A DNA stretch of 64,000 bases from Calothrix sp. C42_A2020_038 (GCA_015272395.1 JACYLQ010000033.1:124001-188000), one strand, 5' to 3'. Counted from the first letter of the stretch, positions 51,434-61,991 are shown. Numbers and translations: made by a program. Notes: a model not told the origin generated them from the sequence alone.

Positions 51434-51500
51434 AGTTAAGAGTAAAAAGTTAGAAGTTTTAAATTAACTCATAACTCATAACTCATAACTCACAACTTTC
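51434..51500. repeat. Heptamer cassette, rplX-rplE gap
   Basis: Degenerate GTTAAGAG / GTTAGAAG units precede four ATAACTC units (51467-51495). A fold-back similar to the other gaps, but with a weaker left arm. Confidence 0.8.
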
Positions 51501-51538
51501 TCCCTGACCAAGACCAGGGATTTATAGGACTCTAAATT

Positions 51539-52084
51539 ATGGCAAACAAACTCAAAACTACATATCAGGAAACTATTGTTCCTAAGCTGATTAAACAGTT
51601 TGAATATACAAATATTCATCAGGTTCCTAAAGTAATTAAAGTTACTGTTAATCGAGGTATGGGAGAGGCTGCACAAAATGCAAAAGCTCTTGAAGCCTCG
51701 TTAGCTGAAATTGCTCTAATTACAGGACAAAAGCCTGTTGTAACGCGCGCGAAAAAAGCAATTGCAGGTTTTAAGATTCGCCAAGGAATGCCTGTCGGTA
51801 TCATGGTGACATTACGCGGTGAGCGAATGTATTCTTTCCTCGAAAGATTTATTAACCTGACATTACCAAGAATTCGTGATTTTCGTGGAGTTAGTCCCAA
51901 AAGCTTTGATGGACGAGGTAACTACACCATTGGAGTTCGCGAACAATTGATTTTTCCTGAAGTAGAGTACGATAAAGTCGATCAAATTCGTGGGATGGAT
52001 ATTTCCATAATCACAACTGCGAATAGCGACGAAGAAGGTCGGGCGTTATTGAAAGAAATGGGTATGCCCTTTCGCGACCAATAA
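51539..52084 (+). CDS. rplE: 50S ribosomal protein L5
   Basis: The 181 residues include the [20 protein letters not shown] helix, the [20 protein letters not shown] segment that contacts 5S rRNA, and [21 protein letters not shown]5 carries 5S rRNA into the large subunit. Full length. rpsH follows after 21 bases. Confidence 0.97.
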   Translation: MANKLKTTYQETIVPKLIKQFEYTNIHQVPKVIKVTVNRGMGEAAQNAKALEASLAEIALITGQKPVVTRAKKAIAGFKIRQGMPVGIMVTLRGERMYSFLERFINLTLPRIRDFRGVSPKSFDGRGNYTIGVREQLIFPEVEYDKVDQIRGMDISIITTANSDEEGRALLKEMGMPFRDQ

Positions 52085-52105
52085 GTTTATCATTTGAGGG
52101 TAAAG

Positions 52106-52507
52106 ATGGCGGTAAACGATACAGTTGCAGATATGCTCACGCGCATCCGCAATGCTAATATGGCACGACATCAGACTACAGAAGTGCCGGCGACCAAAAT
52201 GACTCGCAGTATTGCCAAAGTATTGCGCGAAGAAGGTTTTATTGGTGAGTATGAAGAAAAAGGTGAAGGTGTAAAGAAAAACTTGGTGATTGCCCTGAAA
52301 TATAAGGGTAAAAATCGTCAACCTTTAATAACTACTCTCAAACGGGTTAGTAGACCAGGACTACGTGTTTATTCAAACAGAAAAGACCTACCACGAGTTC
52401 TTGGTGGCATTGGGATTGCGATTATTTCAACATCCAGTGGTATTATGACCGACCGCGAAGCACGCCGTCAAAATGTTGGTGGCGAAGTGCTTTGCTACGT
52501 TTGGTAG
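52106..52507 (+). CDS. rpsH: 30S ribosomal protein S8
   Basis: From ATG 52106 ([20 protein letters not shown]) the protein has 133 residues, the family norm; a TTG 12 bases upstream is in frame but overlaps the GAGGG ribosome site. The C-terminal [20 protein letters not shown] and GGEVLCYVW are typical. S8 is a central-domain organiser. rpsN, which precedes rpsH in many bacteria, is absent here as is usual in cyanobacteria. Confidence 0.96.
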   Translation: MAVNDTVADMLTRIRNANMARHQTTEVPATKMTRSIAKVLREEGFIGEYEEKGEGVKKNLVIALKYKGKNRQPLITTLKRVSRPGLRVYSNRKDLPRVLGGIGIAIISTSSGIMTDREARRQNVGGEVLCYVW

Positions 52508-52590
52508 TAATAGTTAGGGTAGTCTAGGGTTTCTCATTGAGTGAGAGAGTCAGACGTGAGGAATAACTCATAACTCATAACTTAACAAAG
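52508..52590. repeat. Short heptamer run, rpsH-rplF gap
   Basis: AGGAATAACTCATAACTCATAACTTA-type units at 52559-52585 after about 50 bases of unique sequence. A TGAGTGAGAG segment upstream could pair weakly with it. The rplF ribosome region AAAGGTAAG follows. Confidence 0.7.
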
Positions 52591-52599
52591 GTAAGTATT

Positions 52600-53145
52600 A
52601 TGTCTCGAATTGGTAAACGTCCAATTACGGTTCCAGCCAAAGTCCAAGTGACCATAAATGGCACCAAAATAGTTGTAAAAGGTCCAAAAGGCGAACTGTC
52701 GCGCGAATTGCCAGTTAACATTACGGTTGCTCAAGATGGAGAAACGCTTAATGTTAATCGTCGCGATGATTCACGTGTTTCACGTCAGTTACACGGTTTA
52801 TGCCGAACACTTGTCGCCAACATGGTAGAGGGTGTGTCAACTGGTTTCCAACGCCGTTTGGAAATTCAAGGGGTTGGTTATCGTGCGGCTGTTCAAGGTC
52901 GTAACCTGGTTTTAAACATGGGTTATAGCCACCAGGTGCAAATTCCACCTCCTGAAGGTGTCCAATTTGCAGTTGAAAATAACACTAACGTGATTGTTAG
53001 TGGCTATGACAAGGAAATTGTTGGTAACACTGCTGCACGAATTCGTGCGGTTCGACCACCCGAACCTTACAAAGGTAAAGGTATTCGTTACTCTGGTGAA
53101 GTGATTCTTCGTAAAGCTGGTAAGACTGGTAAGGGTAAAAAGTAA
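52600..53145 (+). CDS. rplF: 50S ribosomal protein L6
   Basis: The 181 residues: [40 protein letters not shown] and [20 protein letters not shown] are diagnostic. L6 lies near the factor-binding site by the sarcin-ricin loop. rplR begins 3 bases after the stop, so the two are co-translated. Full length. Confidence 0.97.
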   Translation: MSRIGKRPITVPAKVQVTINGTKIVVKGPKGELSRELPVNITVAQDGETLNVNRRDDSRVSRQLHGLCRTLVANMVEGVSTGFQRRLEIQGVGYRAAVQGRNLVLNMGYSHQVQIPPPEGVQFAVENNTNVIVSGYDKEIVGNTAARIRAVRPPEPYKGKGIRYSGEVILRKAGKTGKGKK

Positions 53146-53148
53146 AAT

Positions 53149-53511
53149 ATGAAACTCACTCGTAAAGAATCGAAACAACGGCGCCATCGACGTATCCGTG
53201 GCAAAGTCAACGGTTCTCCCGAACGTCCACGTTTATCTGTTTTTCGCTCCAATGAGCATATATATGCTCAGGTGATCGATGATACTGCTCAACATACAAT
53301 AGTAGCAGCTTCAACTGTCGAACCTGAAATCAAGTCAAAAATATCCTCTGGTGCAAACTGCTCCGCTTCTACCGAAGTTGGTAAGCTGATAGCGCAACGC
53401 TCGCTTGAAAAAGGCATCACCCAAGTTGTTTTTGACAGAGGTGGAAATCTTTATCATGGTCGCGTTAAAGCTCTTGCAGAAGCAGCACGTGAAGCAGGTC
53501 TCAATTTTTAA
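53149..53511 (+). CDS. rplR: 50S ribosomal protein L18
   Basis: The 120 residues: [40 protein letters not shown] and [21 protein letters not shown]18 binds 5S rRNA with L5. A GGCGCC site falls in the N-terminal coding part (RRHRR). Tight 3-base spacing to rplF. Confidence 0.97.
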   Translation: MKLTRKESKQRRHRRIRGKVNGSPERPRLSVFRSNEHIYAQVIDDTAQHTIVAASTVEPEIKSKISSGANCSASTEVGKLIAQRSLEKGITQVVFDRGGNLYHGRVKALAEAAREAGLNF

Positions 53512-53570
53512 GATAGCTAATTGCTAACGGCTAGTACTTAAAAGCAAATAACATTACAGGAAATGTAAAT

Positions 53571-54101
53571 ATGGCTACAGGTGGTCGTCGTAAAGCTAAC
53601 CGAGCGAAAAAAGAAGAAACCAATTGGCAAGAACGGGTAATTCAAATTCGCCGTGTTAGCAAAGTAGTGAAAGGTGGTAAAAAACTTAGCTTCCGTGCCA
53701 TTGTTGTTGTCGGTAACGAGCGCGGTCAAGTTGGTGTTGGTGTTGGTAAAGCATCCGATGTAATCGGTGCTGTTAAAAAGGGTGTTGCTGATGGCAAAAA
53801 GCATCTAGTTGATATCCCGATGAATAAAGCCAATTCAATACCACACCCAGTTAACGGTGTTGGCGGTAGTGCAAAAGTTTTAATGCGTCCCGCATCTCCT
53901 GGTACTGGTGTAATTGCAGGTGGCGCCGTGCGTACTGTTCTTGAACTTGCTGGAATCCGTAACGTATTGGCTAAACAACTCGGCTCAAATAATCCGCTAA
54001 ATAACGCACGTGCCGCAGTTAATGCGCTATCAACTCTGCGTACTTTTTCGGAAGTTGCTGAAGACCGTGGTGTTCCGATTGAGAATCTGTATGCTCAATA
54101 A
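53571..54101 (+). CDS. rpsE: 30S ribosomal protein S5
   Basis: The 176 residues: [40 protein letters not shown] and [20 protein letters not shown] with the decoding-accuracy loop. The N-terminal about 18 residues ([18 protein letters not shown]) are a basic extension of cyanobacterial type. rplO follows after 45 bases without rpmD, as expected in cyanobacteria. Confidence 0.97.
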   Translation: MATGGRRKANRAKKEETNWQERVIQIRRVSKVVKGGKKLSFRAIVVVGNERGQVGVGVGKASDVIGAVKKGVADGKKHLVDIPMNKANSIPHPVNGVGGSAKVLMRPASPGTGVIAGGAVRTVLELAGIRNVLAKQLGSNNPLNNARAAVNALSTLRTFSEVAEDRGVPIENLYAQ

Positions 54102-54146
54102 CATAAATGAGATACAAGAGTTTAATTAACGACTAGGTAAAAGGTC

Positions 54147-54590
54147 ATGAGACTTAATGATGTAAAGCCTCAAGCAGGCTCAAAAAAGCGTAAACGCCGT
54201 GTAGGTCGTGGTATTTCAGCAGGTCAAGGAGCCAGCGCAGGTTTGGGGATGCGCGGTCAAAATGCGCGTTCAGGTGGAGGAACTCGTCCAGGATTTGAAG
54301 GTGGTCAACAGCCTTTGTACCGTCGTTTACCGAAATTAAAGGGTTTTCCACTCGCTCCGCGTAAAGAATACACTACGATTAATGTAGAAAAGCTAGCCAA
54401 CCTCCCCGCAAATACCCTCGTAACTTTAGAGTCACTCAAAGAAGCAGGGATTCTAACAGGTGTCAAGGCACCTCTGAAAATTTTGGGTAATGGGGAGTTA
54501 GGTGTAGCACTCCAAGTAAAAGCCGCAGCTTTCACAGGCTCGGCTCGTAGCAAAATAGAGGCTGCCGGTGGGAGTTGTGAAGTTATATAG
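54147..54590 (+). CDS. rplO: 50S ribosomal protein L15
   Basis: The 147 residues: [40 protein letters not shown] and the C-terminal [20 protein letters not shown] are typical. L15 is a late-assembly 23S binder. secY starts 75 bases downstream, the usual order L15-SecY. Confidence 0.97.
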   Translation: MRLNDVKPQAGSKKRKRRVGRGISAGQGASAGLGMRGQNARSGGGTRPGFEGGQQPLYRRLPKLKGFPLAPRKEYTTINVEKLANLPANTLVTLESLKEAGILTGVKAPLKILGNGELGVALQVKAAAFTGSARSKIEAAGGSCEVI

Positions 54591-54665
54591 TGAGCTATGA
54601 CGCTCATAGCGGGCACACTCTCGCATATTTTACGGCACCTAATTCTTTCTCTAGGTAACACCCCT

Positions 54666-55979
54666 ATGATTAGTCGAGATAAACCCCCAACCGCTCAAGA
54701 AACTTTTATGCAAATGGCACAAGCAGCAGGACTGAGAGGTCGGCTGCTTGTTACGGTCGGTATTTTAATGTTGATTCGTCTTGGTATTCACTTACCGATT
54801 CCAGGAATCAATCGTGCCGAGTTTGCCCGCGCCGTGGCCAGTAATAATCAAATATTAAGCTTTTTGGATATTTTTTCGGGTGGCGGACTTTCGGCACTAG
54901 GTATTTTTGCTTTAGGGATTCTACCCTATATTAATGCTTCGATTATTATCCAACTTTTGACTGCCGCGATTCCAGCTTTAGAAAATTTACAGAAAAACGA
55001 AGGTGAAGCAGGCAGACGCAAGCTATCTCAGTATACACGTTATGTGTCATTGGGATGGGGGATTCTGCAAAGTGTTTTCCTCGCGTCGTTTTGGCTCAGA
55101 CCTTATGCTTACAATTTTGGACCCTTATTTGTTGCCCAAACCGCAATTGCGTTGGTAGCTGGTTCTATGTTTGTAATGTGGGCTTCTGAAGTCATAACCG
55201 AACGTGGTGTAGGTAACGGAGCATCATTGCTGATTTTTGTCAACATTGTCGCGACGCTGCCTAAATCTTTAGGAGACACGATTCAATTTGTCGAATCAGG
55301 TAGTCGTGAAACCGTTGGTCGTGTAATTGTACTGTTGTTGCTGTTCTTAGTGACAATTGTCGGTATCGTCTTTGTTCAAGAAGGCATTAGACGCATCCCA
55401 ATTATCTCAGCACGTCGTCAAGTTGGTCGTCGTATTTTGGCAGAACAACGCAGCTACTTACCTTTACGCCTTAATCAAGGTGGTGTCATGCCTATTATTT
55501 TTGCTGCTGCGATTCTGAGTTTGCCGTTATTAATTGCCAACTTTACTAAAAATGTTGAGTTAGCCAATATCGTCAACACTTATTTAAGTCCTGGTGGTAG
55601 TGGTTCTTGGGTTTATGCCCTTGTTTATCTTGTTTCGATTATTTTCTTCAGCTACTTCTATTCTTCATTAATTGTTAACCCAGTTGATGTCGCACAGAAT
55701 CTTAAGAAAATGGGTTCTTCGATTCCTGGTATCCGTCCAGGAAAAGCAACAAGTGAATACATAGAGCGTGTATTGAATCGATTGACCTTTTTGGGCGCTA
55801 TCTTTTTAGGTTTGATTGCGATCATTCCTACTGCAATCGAGCGTGCATTAAGTGTTCCAACCTTTAAGGGGTTAGGTGCTACCTCTTTATTAATTTTGGT
55901 TGGTGTTGCAATCGATACTGCAAAACAAGTTCAAACTTACGTCATCTCTCAGCGCTATGAAGGAATGGTGAAACAATAG
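54666..55979 (+). CDS. secY: Preprotein translocase subunit SecY
   Basis: From ATG 54666 ([20 protein letters not shown]) the protein has 437 residues, matching cyanobacterial SecY; an in-frame ATG 69 bases upstream is not conserved. Ten helices are visible, with the plug region after [14 protein letters not shown], and [20 protein letters not shown] and [20 protein letters not shown] forming the ribosome/SecA-binding loops. It serves both thylakoid and plasma membrane. The adk start codon overlaps the stop. Confidence 0.97.
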   Translation: MISRDKPPTAQETFMQMAQAAGLRGRLLVTVGILMLIRLGIHLPIPGINRAEFARAVASNNQILSFLDIFSGGGLSALGIFALGILPYINASIIIQLLTAAIPALENLQKNEGEAGRRKLSQYTRYVSLGWGILQSVFLASFWLRPYAYNFGPLFVAQTAIALVAGSMFVMWASEVITERGVGNGASLLIFVNIVATLPKSLGDTIQFVESGSRETVGRVIVLLLLFLVTIVGIVFVQEGIRRIPIISARRQVGRRILAEQRSYLPLRLNQGGVMPIIFAAAILSLPLLIANFTKNVELANIVNTYLSPGGSGSWVYALVYLVSIIFFSYFYSSLIVNPVDVAQNLKKMGSSIPGIRPGKATSEYIERVLNRLTFLGAIFLGLIAIIPTAIERALSVPTFKGLGATSLLILVGVAIDTAKQVQTYVISQRYEGMVKQ

Positions 55980-56548
55980 TGACGCGACTTATCTTCTTGG
56001 GACCGCCTGGAGCCGGAAAAGGTACGCAAGCGAAAGCGCTTGCAGCCCACTGGCAAATTCCTCACATTTCTACGGGCGACATTTTACGTCAAGCTCTTCT
56101 TGAACAAACTCCTTTAGGTATCAAAGCTCAAAGCTATATGGATAAGGGTGAGTTAGTTCCCGACCATTTAGTTCAACAAATGGTTGAAGAACGATTAACT
56201 CAACCTGATACTGAGCAAGGCTGGATTCTTGATGGCTTTCCTCGAACTGTTCAACAAGCTGCTTTTTTGGAAACGTTGCTACAAAAGCTTGAACATCAAG
56301 GGGAAAAGGTTGTTAATCTTGATGTTCCCGATGAAGTTGTGGTCGGGCGCCTGCTCGAACGTGGGCGCCAAGACGATACCGAAGAAGTTATCCGGCGCCG
56401 TCTTGAAGTTTATCGTTCCGAAACCGCTCCTTTAATTGATTACTACATAGGCAAACAAAAACTATTAGTTATCAATGGCAACCAGTCCCTTGAAGAAGTC
56501 ACTGTTGAAATCAATAGAGCAATCGCACATCGGGAATCGGCTGTATAG
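55979..56548 (+). CDS. adk: Adenylate kinase
   Basis: The 189 residues start at GTG overlapping the secY stop by one base (TAGTG). P-loop [10 protein letters not shown] is followed by [10 protein letters not shown] (AMP site), [13 protein letters not shown] and [20 protein letters not shown]. The LID is the short type without zinc Cys. It interconverts ATP + AMP and 2 ADP. Its place after secY is the standard superoperon position. Confidence 0.97.
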   Translation: MTRLIFLGPPGAGKGTQAKALAAHWQIPHISTGDILRQALLEQTPLGIKAQSYMDKGELVPDHLVQQMVEERLTQPDTEQGWILDGFPRTVQQAAFLETLLQKLEHQGEKVVNLDVPDEVVVGRLLERGRQDDTEEVIRRRLEVYRSETAPLIDYYIGKQKLLVINGNQSLEEVTVEINRAIAHRESAV

Positions 56549-56794
56549 CACTAATAAACTATTAAAAGAACTGAACGCTCGCTCTTGTTCACTTAAAGTA
56601 ACATTTGTGCGAGCATCCCTACCCGATACCCCATGCCCATTGCCCAATTCGCATTTAAATAAGATATATTAATAAACTGTTGATATGTTTGACAAAACGT
56701 ATGCACTTGCAGTATAGACGTTACAGCAAGACATTAAAAAAGGAAATTGATTGGAAACTAATTGGAAATTTAAAGTAACTGAGGTAAAGGCAAG

Positions 56795-57019
56795 TTGTCT
56801 AAACAAGATTTGATAGAAATGGAAGGTACAGTCACAGAGTCATTACCCAACGCCATGTTTCGCGTTGACTTGGATAATGGCTTTAATGTACTTGCTCATA
56901 TTTCCGGCAAAATTCGCCGTAATTACATCAAGATTCTACCTGGTGACCGAGTTAAAGTGGAGCTAACTCCCTATGACTTAACAAAGGGTCGAATCACCTA
57001 CAGGTTGCGGAAGAAGTAG
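56795..57019 (+). CDS. infA: Translation initiation factor IF-1
   Basis: The 74 residues start at TTG ([20 protein letters not shown]) after [50 protein letters not shown] give the S1-type OB fold. The TTG start with a good ribosome site suggests moderated expression. The 246-base gap before it, after adk, holds no gene; a promoter there is possible. Confidence 0.97.
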
Positions 57020-57135
57020 ATTGCTATGTACAAGATTTTACCACAACAAAATTTTTTTGGGGTAACATCGATTCTAAAAACTGAATATTTTTCCTAAAAA
57101 TGCTATAATTAAACATTTGGAGTCCAGTTAGAACA

Positions 57136-57249
57136 ATGAAAGTTAGAGCTTCAGTCAAGAGAATTTGCGAAAAGTGCAACGTGATTAAGCGTCGTGGTCG
57201 CGTAATGGTGATTTGTGTAAATCCGAAACACAAGCAGCGTCAAGGTTAA
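57136..57249 (+). CDS. rpmJ: 50S ribosomal protein L36
   Basis: The 37-residue protein [20 protein letters not shown] and on, ending KHKQRQG. The zinc ligands C11, C14, C27 and H32 are all kept, the C+ form of L36. It lies 116 bases after infA and 109 before rpsM. Confidence 0.97.
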   Translation: MKVRASVKRICEKCNVIKRRGRVMVICVNPKHKQRQG

Positions 57250-57358
57250 AGTAATTTAAACCTCAAAACGCCATTCTAATAGCGCGTCTATCTTTGTTAC
57301 ATATTATCAGCTGTAAGTCACAGCATTCAAACAACGTAGTATACGGGAGATATTCACA

Positions 57359-57739
57359 GTGGCACGTATTGCCGGAGTAGACCTTCCACGCGACAAGCGC
57401 GTTGAAATTGGTCTAACTTATATTTTTGGAATTGGTCTATCGCGTTCAAAGGCGATTTTGGCAGCAACTGGTGTTAATCCAGATACACGAGTTAAAGACT
57501 TGAGCGATGCAGATGTAGCAGCATTGCGAGGTGAGGTTGAAAGTAATTACCAAGTAGAAGGTGATTTACGGCGCCTCGAGGCAATGAACATTAAACGCTT
57601 AGTTGATATTGGTACCTACAGAGGTCGTCGTCACCGGATGGGGTTACCAGTCAGAGGTCAGCGGACTCGTACAAACGCTCGAACCCGACGCGGTAGACGT
57701 CAAACAGTAGCTGGTAAGAAAAAAGCACCAGGTAAATAA
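57359..57739 (+). CDS. rpsM: 30S ribosomal protein S13
   Basis: The 126 residues start at GTG ([20 protein letters not shown]) preceded by GGGAG. The helix-hairpin-helix [13 protein letters not shown] and the C-terminal [20 protein letters not shown] are typical. S13 contacts P-site tRNA and the 50S bridge. Followed by tandem hairpin repeats. Confidence 0.97.
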   Translation: MARIAGVDLPRDKRVEIGLTYIFGIGLSRSKAILAATGVNPDTRVKDLSDADVAALRGEVESNYQVEGDLRRLEAMNIKRLVDIGTYRGRRHRMGLPVRGQRTRTNARTRRGRRQTVAGKKKAPGK

Positions 57740-57747
57740 ATTTAATC

Positions 57748-57822
57748 GCTTGCGTCACCGCAAGACTAATTTCACTGCTTGCGTCACCGCAAGACTAATT
57801 TCATTACTTGTGTGAAAGCAAG
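57748..57822 (+). repeat. 29-bp tandem hairpin repeats, rpsM-rpsK gap
   Basis: Two near-identical 29-bp units (57748-57776 and 57777-57805) each hold a CTTGCG-TCAC-CGCAAG hairpin followed by ACTAATTTCA; a third diverged unit (ACTTGTGTGAAAGCAAG) follows. It is a different repeat from the heptamer cassettes in neighbouring gaps. Confidence 0.85.
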
Positions 57823-57848
57823 ATATACGCTAACTCAAATAAACTAAT

Positions 57849-58244
57849 ATGGCGAGACAAACACCTAAAAAAGCTGGGAACAAGAAAGCAAAACGTAACG
57901 TTCCGAACGGAGTTGCTTACATTCAGTCTACTTTCAACAATAGCATCGTTACTATTAGTGACCAAAACGGCGATGTCATATCATGGGCAAGTGCCGGGTC
58001 TAGCGGTTTTAAAGGTGCTAAAAAAGGAACTCCTTTTGCAGCCCAAACCGCAGCAGAAAGTGCAGCACGGCGAGCTATTGACCAAGGTATGCGTCAAATT
58101 GAAGTTATGGTGAGTGGTCCTGGAGCCGGTCGTGAAACTGCAATTCGAGCATTACAAGGGGCTGGACTGGAAATTACATTGATTCGGGATATCACTCCGA
58201 TACCACATAACGGTTGCCGTCCTCCGAAGCGTCGGCGTGTGTAA
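57849..58244 (+). CDS. rpsK: 30S ribosomal protein S11
   Basis: The 131 residues: [40 protein letters not shown] and the C-terminal [17 protein letters not shown] are diagnostic. S11 lies on the platform by the mRNA exit. The ATG is 109 bases after rpsM, directly following the hairpin repeats. Confidence 0.97.
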   Translation: MARQTPKKAGNKKAKRNVPNGVAYIQSTFNNSIVTISDQNGDVISWASAGSSGFKGAKKGTPFAAQTAAESAARRAIDQGMRQIEVMVSGPGAGRETAIRALQGAGLEITLIRDITPIPHNGCRPPKRRRV

Positions 58245-58613
58245 AGAGATTAAAATTGGCGGTTGTCCTAATGGGACAGCACATTAAATTAGTTGAAGTC
58301 ACATATCTGATTAGAGTTAATTTGAAATAAACTCGTTGTCCAAGTCAACATGACTTCTCTAGATTTTTTTGTTTAGGTTCTCCTCACTCGTTATAGTGGT
58401 CGTCCGTTAAGGGATACCGAAGTTTTGATACTTTTGGACAATCCCAACTAATTCGTATTGCCCGCACTTCGCACGTGGAATCAGACTCGACTATAAAATG
58501 ATGATATCGAATTCTGGTCAACCATAAGCAATAAGTAGGCAATGTTTATGAAACTTTGAACTAGCAATTCAATTTTTGCTAATTCAGGACTGTTGTACAA
58601 GGGAGGCTGCTCC
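58245..58613. promoter_or_regulatory. rpsK-rpoA gap
   Basis: This 369-base gap inside the superoperon is the largest within it. It has a weak GTCC / GGGAC stem near 58264-58277 and AT-rich sequence, ending in GGGAGG before rpoA. A separate rpoA promoter is likely on size grounds, but no clear box is assignable. Confidence 0.4.
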
Positions 58614-59561
58614 GTGGCGCAATTTCAAATTGAATGTGTAGAGTCCAATACAGAAGAAACTCGGAGCCATTACAGTAAGTTTGTCTTAGAACCTTTAGAA
58701 AGAGGTCAAGGAACGACTGTTGGTAACGCCCTTAGAAGAGTATTGCTTTCTAATTTAGAGGGTACGGCGGTTACTGCGGTGCGGATTGCGGGTGTTACAC
58801 ACGAGTTTGCGACTGTCCCAGGTGTACGGGAAGATGTGCTTGAAATCCTGATGCGGATGAAGGAAGTTATTCTCAAAAGCTATTCTCCTCAACCTCAAAT
58901 CGGTCGCTTACTTGTTACTGGGCCTGTGAATGTCACTTCAGCACACTTTGATTTACCTAGTGAAGTTGAAGTGATTGACCAAACTCAGTATGTCGCAACT
59001 CTTGCAGAGGGTGCCAAGCTGGAAATGGAATTTCGGATTGAAAGGGGTAAGGGCTATCGAACTGTTGAACGTGGTCGAGAAGAAGCCACATCGTTGGATT
59101 TTTTACAGATAGATTCAGTATTTATGCCAGTGCGAAAGGTCAACTACAGTGTTGAAGAAACGCGCGGCGAAAGTAACATTCCTAAAGATAGACTGTTGCT
59201 AGAGGTTTGGACAAACGGTAGTATCAGTCCCCAAGAAGCTCTCTCCTCTGCTGCAAGTATTTTGGTGGATTTATTTAATCCGTTAAAAGACTTTACTTAT
59301 ACTGAACAAGATACAGGTGTTGCTGAAGACTTAGACCCAACCGCACAAATACCCATCGAAGAGTTACAGCTTTCTGTCCGTGCTTATAACTGTTTGAAAC
59401 GGGCACAGGTAAATTCAGTAGCCGACTTGCTCGATTATACTCAAGAAGACCTGTTGGAAATCAAGAATTTCGGTCAGAAGTCAGCCGAGGAAGTTGTAGA
59501 AGCTTTACAGCGACGCTTGGGTATTACCTTACCTCAAGAACGAGGTTCTAAGCACGGTTGA
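58614..59561 (+). CDS. rpoA: RNA polymerase subunit alpha
   Basis: The 315 residues start at GTG 58614 (AQFQIECVESNTEETRSHYS); the further upstream frame is not conserved. The N-terminal dimerisation domain has LEPLERGQGTTVGNALRRVL and the C-terminal domain has ELQLSVRAYNCLKRAQVNSV and LLEIKNFGQKSAEEVVEAL, the DNA/activator-binding helices. GGGAGG 9 bases upstream is the ribosome site. Full length. Confidence 0.97.
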   Translation: MAQFQIECVESNTEETRSHYSKFVLEPLERGQGTTVGNALRRVLLSNLEGTAVTAVRIAGVTHEFATVPGVREDVLEILMRMKEVILKSYSPQPQIGRLLVTGPVNVTSAHFDLPSEVEVIDQTQYVATLAEGAKLEMEFRIERGKGYRTVERGREEATSLDFLQIDSVFMPVRKVNYSVEETRGESNIPKDRLLLEVWTNGSISPQEALSSAASILVDLFNPLKDFTYTEQDTGVAEDLDPTAQIPIEELQLSVRAYNCLKRAQVNSVADLLDYTQEDLLEIKNFGQKSAEEVVEALQRRLGITLPQERGSKHG

Positions 59562-59647
59562 CACCCTACCCCTTGCCCCTCCCTTAGCAAGGGGAAAGTT
59601 AGCACCCCACCTCTTGCTCAAGGCAAGGAGAGCGATTAGGAGGGGTC
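59562..59647. repeat. CCCCTTGC / GCAAGGGG repeat, rpoA-rplQ gap
   Basis: CCCCTTGCCCCTCCCTTAGC leads into AAGGGG, with further CACCTCTTGCTCAAGGCAAGG and AGGAGGGGTC. Several nested stems are possible, with an outer ACCCC / GGGGT pairing. The style is that of a frequent cyanobacterial intergenic repeat. It is GC-rich compared with the surroundings. Confidence 0.75.
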
Positions 59648-59687
59648 TAGATATCAAATCTATAATTATCTTTTTGAGTCGATTATT

Positions 59688-60038
59688 ATGCGTCACCGTT
59701 GTCGAGTTAAACAACTAAGTAAACCAGCAGACCAGCGTCGTGCCCTTTTACGCGCTTTAACAACTGAAGTAATTCGTCACGGTCGAATTACTACTACTTT
59801 AGTTCGTGCCAAAGTAGTAAGAGCAGAAGTGGACAGGATGATTACCTTAGCAAAAGAAGGCTCGCTAAATGCACGGCGCCAAGCACTTGGCTATATTTAT
59901 GATAAAGACCTTGTGCAAGCCCTATTTGACCAGGCGCCAAAGCGGTACGAAAATCGTAATGGTGGTTACACCCGTATTTCACGTACTGTTCCGCGTCGTG
60001 GTGACAATTCACCTATGGCAATTATTGAGTTAGTGTAA
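59688..60038 (+). CDS. rplQ: 50S ribosomal protein L17
   Basis: The 116 residues: [40 protein letters not shown] and [21 protein letters not shown]17 lies at the tunnel exit. It follows rpoA as in most bacteria; here the gap of 126 bases contains a GC-rich inverted repeat. Confidence 0.97.
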   Translation: MRHRCRVKQLSKPADQRRALLRALTTEVIRHGRITTTLVRAKVVRAEVDRMITLAKEGSLNARRQALGYIYDKDLVQALFDQAPKRYENRNGGYTRISRTVPRRGDNSPMAIIELV

Positions 60039-60039
60039 C

Positions 60040-60107
60040 GATTTTAGATTTAGAATTTTGGATTTTAGATTCAGAATCCAAAATCTAAAATCTAAAATCT
60101 AAAATTT
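60040..60107. repeat. Perfect fold-back heptamer cassette, rplQ-truA gap
   Basis: The AGATTTTGGATTTTAGATT-type left arm and the fully complementary AATCCAAAATCTAAAATCTA right arm meet at TCAG, giving a hairpin of roughly 25-30 bp. It fills the whole 69-base gap and ends at the truA ATG. This is the cleanest example in the window. Confidence 0.9.
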
Positions 60108-60932
60108 ATGCAAGAGTGTCAACCCATAGAAAAACAGCGAATAGCCCTAGTCATACAATATTTGGGTACTAATTTTCATGGGTGGCAACGACAACCACAA
60201 CACCGTTCCGTACAAGAAGAAATTGAGAACGCCATTGCTACGATTGTGGGTCATCACATTACGTTACATGGTGCAGGACGTACTGATAGTGGTGTTCATG
60301 CAGCAGCGCAAGTGGCACATTTTGATGTCATTAGTCCACTGCCACCACATAAGTGGGCGCCTGTTCTCAATACTTACTTACCAAAAGATATATTGATTAG
60401 AGCCTCAGCAAAAGTAAATAGCACCTGGCACGCACGTTTTGACGCATTGTACCGTCGTTATCGTTACACACTTTATACTGAAGCACGCCCAAATTTATTT
60501 ATTCAACCCTTTTGTTGGCATTATTATCATGCACCAATCGATGAATCATTAATTCAAGCGGCTTTAGAACCTTTAGTGGGAAAGCATGACTTAAGTGCAT
60601 TTCGACGTGCTAACTCCAAACGTGCGCACTCAATAGTTGAAGTACAAGCAGCACAAGTAAAGCGCGATGGTGCGTTTCTACATATAGAAATTCAAGCCGA
60701 TGGCTTTTTGTACGGGATGGTGCGGTTCATTGTTGGGATGCTAGTGCAGGTTGGAACAAAAGAAAGAACGGTTTCTAATTTCACAAATCTTTGGGAAAAT
60801 CAACTCCGAGAACAAGTTAAACACTCAGCACCCGCACAAGGTTTATGCTTATTGCGAGTCGGCTACCCAGAATTCCCGTTTCCAAAAGAAATTTGGTTTG
60901 ATACTCAACCAAAATTTGTATTTGGGGAATAG
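60108..60932 (+). CDS. truA: tRNA pseudouridine(38-40) synthase TruA
   Basis: The 274 residues: [20 protein letters not shown], catalytic Asp in [25 protein letters not shown] and [19 protein letters not shown] are TruA blocks. It modifies uridines 38-40 of the tRNA anticodon arm. Its place between rplQ and rplM is the usual cyanobacterial arrangement. The ATG directly follows a hairpin repeat, so no normal Shine-Dalgarno is seen. Confidence 0.95.
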   Translation: MQECQPIEKQRIALVIQYLGTNFHGWQRQPQHRSVQEEIENAIATIVGHHITLHGAGRTDSGVHAAAQVAHFDVISPLPPHKWAPVLNTYLPKDILIRASAKVNSTWHARFDALYRRYRYTLYTEARPNLFIQPFCWHYYHAPIDESLIQAALEPLVGKHDLSAFRRANSKRAHSIVEVQAAQVKRDGAFLHIEIQADGFLYGMVRFIVGMLVQVGTKERTVSNFTNLWENQLREQVKHSAPAQGLCLLRVGYPEFPFPKEIWFDTQPKFVFGE

Positions 60933-61011
60933 GGAGTGTGTCCGTCAACATAGACAAGTTAAATTTCTCACCCTTATACCCAATACCCAATTAACAAGGA
61001 TACTCTTACAA

Positions 61012-61473
61012 ATGACAGCCCAAAAGACATATCTCCCCCCAGTTGACACCCTTCAGGGTGACTGGTACGTAATTGATGCCGCAGACCAACGTCTTGGTCG
61101 TTTGGCAAGCGAAATTGCCATGATTCTTAGAGGCAAAAACAAACCTGTGTTTACCCCTCACCTGGATACTGGTGACTTTGTTATTGTCGTTAACGCTGAA
61201 AAAGTCACAGTTACTGGTAAAAAGCGTACACAAAAGCTTTACCGTCGCCACTCTGGGCGCCCAGGTGGAATGAAAACTGAAACGTTTGCCAAGCTTCAAG
61301 ACCGTTTGCCTGAACGTATTATCGAACATGCGGTTAAGGGTATGTTGCCCAAAAATAGCTTGGGTAAAAGTTTATTCACGAAACTCAAAGTTTATGCGGG
61401 ACCAACCCATCCCCATACCGCTCAGAAACCAAAAGAATTAAAAATTAACACAATTCCAGGAGCAGAAGATTAA
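61012..61473 (+). CDS. rplM: 50S ribosomal protein L13
   Basis: From ATG 61012 ([20 protein letters not shown]) there are 153 residues; the frame is open upstream inside truA, but family proteins start here. [33 protein letters not shown] and [15 protein letters not shown] are typical. rpsI starts on its stop codon (TAATG). Confidence 0.97.
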   Translation: MTAQKTYLPPVDTLQGDWYVIDAADQRLGRLASEIAMILRGKNKPVFTPHLDTGDFVIVVNAEKVTVTGKKRTQKLYRRHSGRPGGMKTETFAKLQDRLPERIIEHAVKGMLPKNSLGKSLFTKLKVYAGPTHPHTAQKPKELKINTIPGAED

Positions 61474-61886
61474 TGCAAGCCACCGAAACAAGCGGTCGTG
61501 CGATGTACTTTGGTACAGGGCGCCGTAAATCAGCAGTCGCAAGAGTTCGTTTAGTTCCAGGTACTGGACAACTAATTGTCAATGGTAAACCTGGTGATTT
61601 GTATTTCCAATTCAACGCGAATTACCTCGGTATGATTAAAGCTCCCCTAGAAACTCTAGGTATGGAAAATGACTACGATATCTTGGTAAAAGCCGAGGGT
61701 GGCGGTCTTACCGGTCAATCAGATGCAGTACGTCTAGGTGTGGCGCGCGCATTATGCCAACTTGACCCAGGCAATCGTCCCCCTCTCAAAACCGAAGGTT
61801 ACTTAACTCGTGACCCCCGTGCCAAAGAGCGCAAGAAATACGGTTTACACAAAGCTCGCAAAGCTCCTCAGTACTCGAAACGATAG
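61473..61886 (+). CDS. rpsI: 30S ribosomal protein S9
   Basis: The 137 residues: [40 protein letters not shown] and the C-terminal [15 protein letters not shown], whose last Arg reaches the P-site tRNA. One-base overlap with rplM, the universal L13-S9 pair. The next gap holds heptamers. Confidence 0.97.
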   Translation: MQATETSGRAMYFGTGRRKSAVARVRLVPGTGQLIVNGKPGDLYFQFNANYLGMIKAPLETLGMENDYDILVKAEGGGLTGQSDAVRLGVARALCQLDPGNRPPLKTEGYLTRDPRAKERKKYGLHKARKAPQYSKR

Positions 61887-61950
61887 AGAGTTAGGAGTTG
61901 CAAGTTAGGAGTTAGGAGTTAGAAATTCATAACTCATCACTCATAACTAA
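61887..61950. repeat. Fold-back heptamer cassette, rpsI-rpmE gap
   Basis: TTAGGAG units (61889-61920) then near-complementary ATAACTC units (61927-61948). It starts directly after the rpsI stop codon. Confidence 0.85.
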
Positions 61951-61991
61951 TCAACTGTTATAATTTATATAGATTCACCACAAACGGAACA

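Noticed and set aside
57808-58113. 101-codon frame overlapping rpsK
   Set aside because: It is an out-of-frame shadow of the conserved S11 gene.
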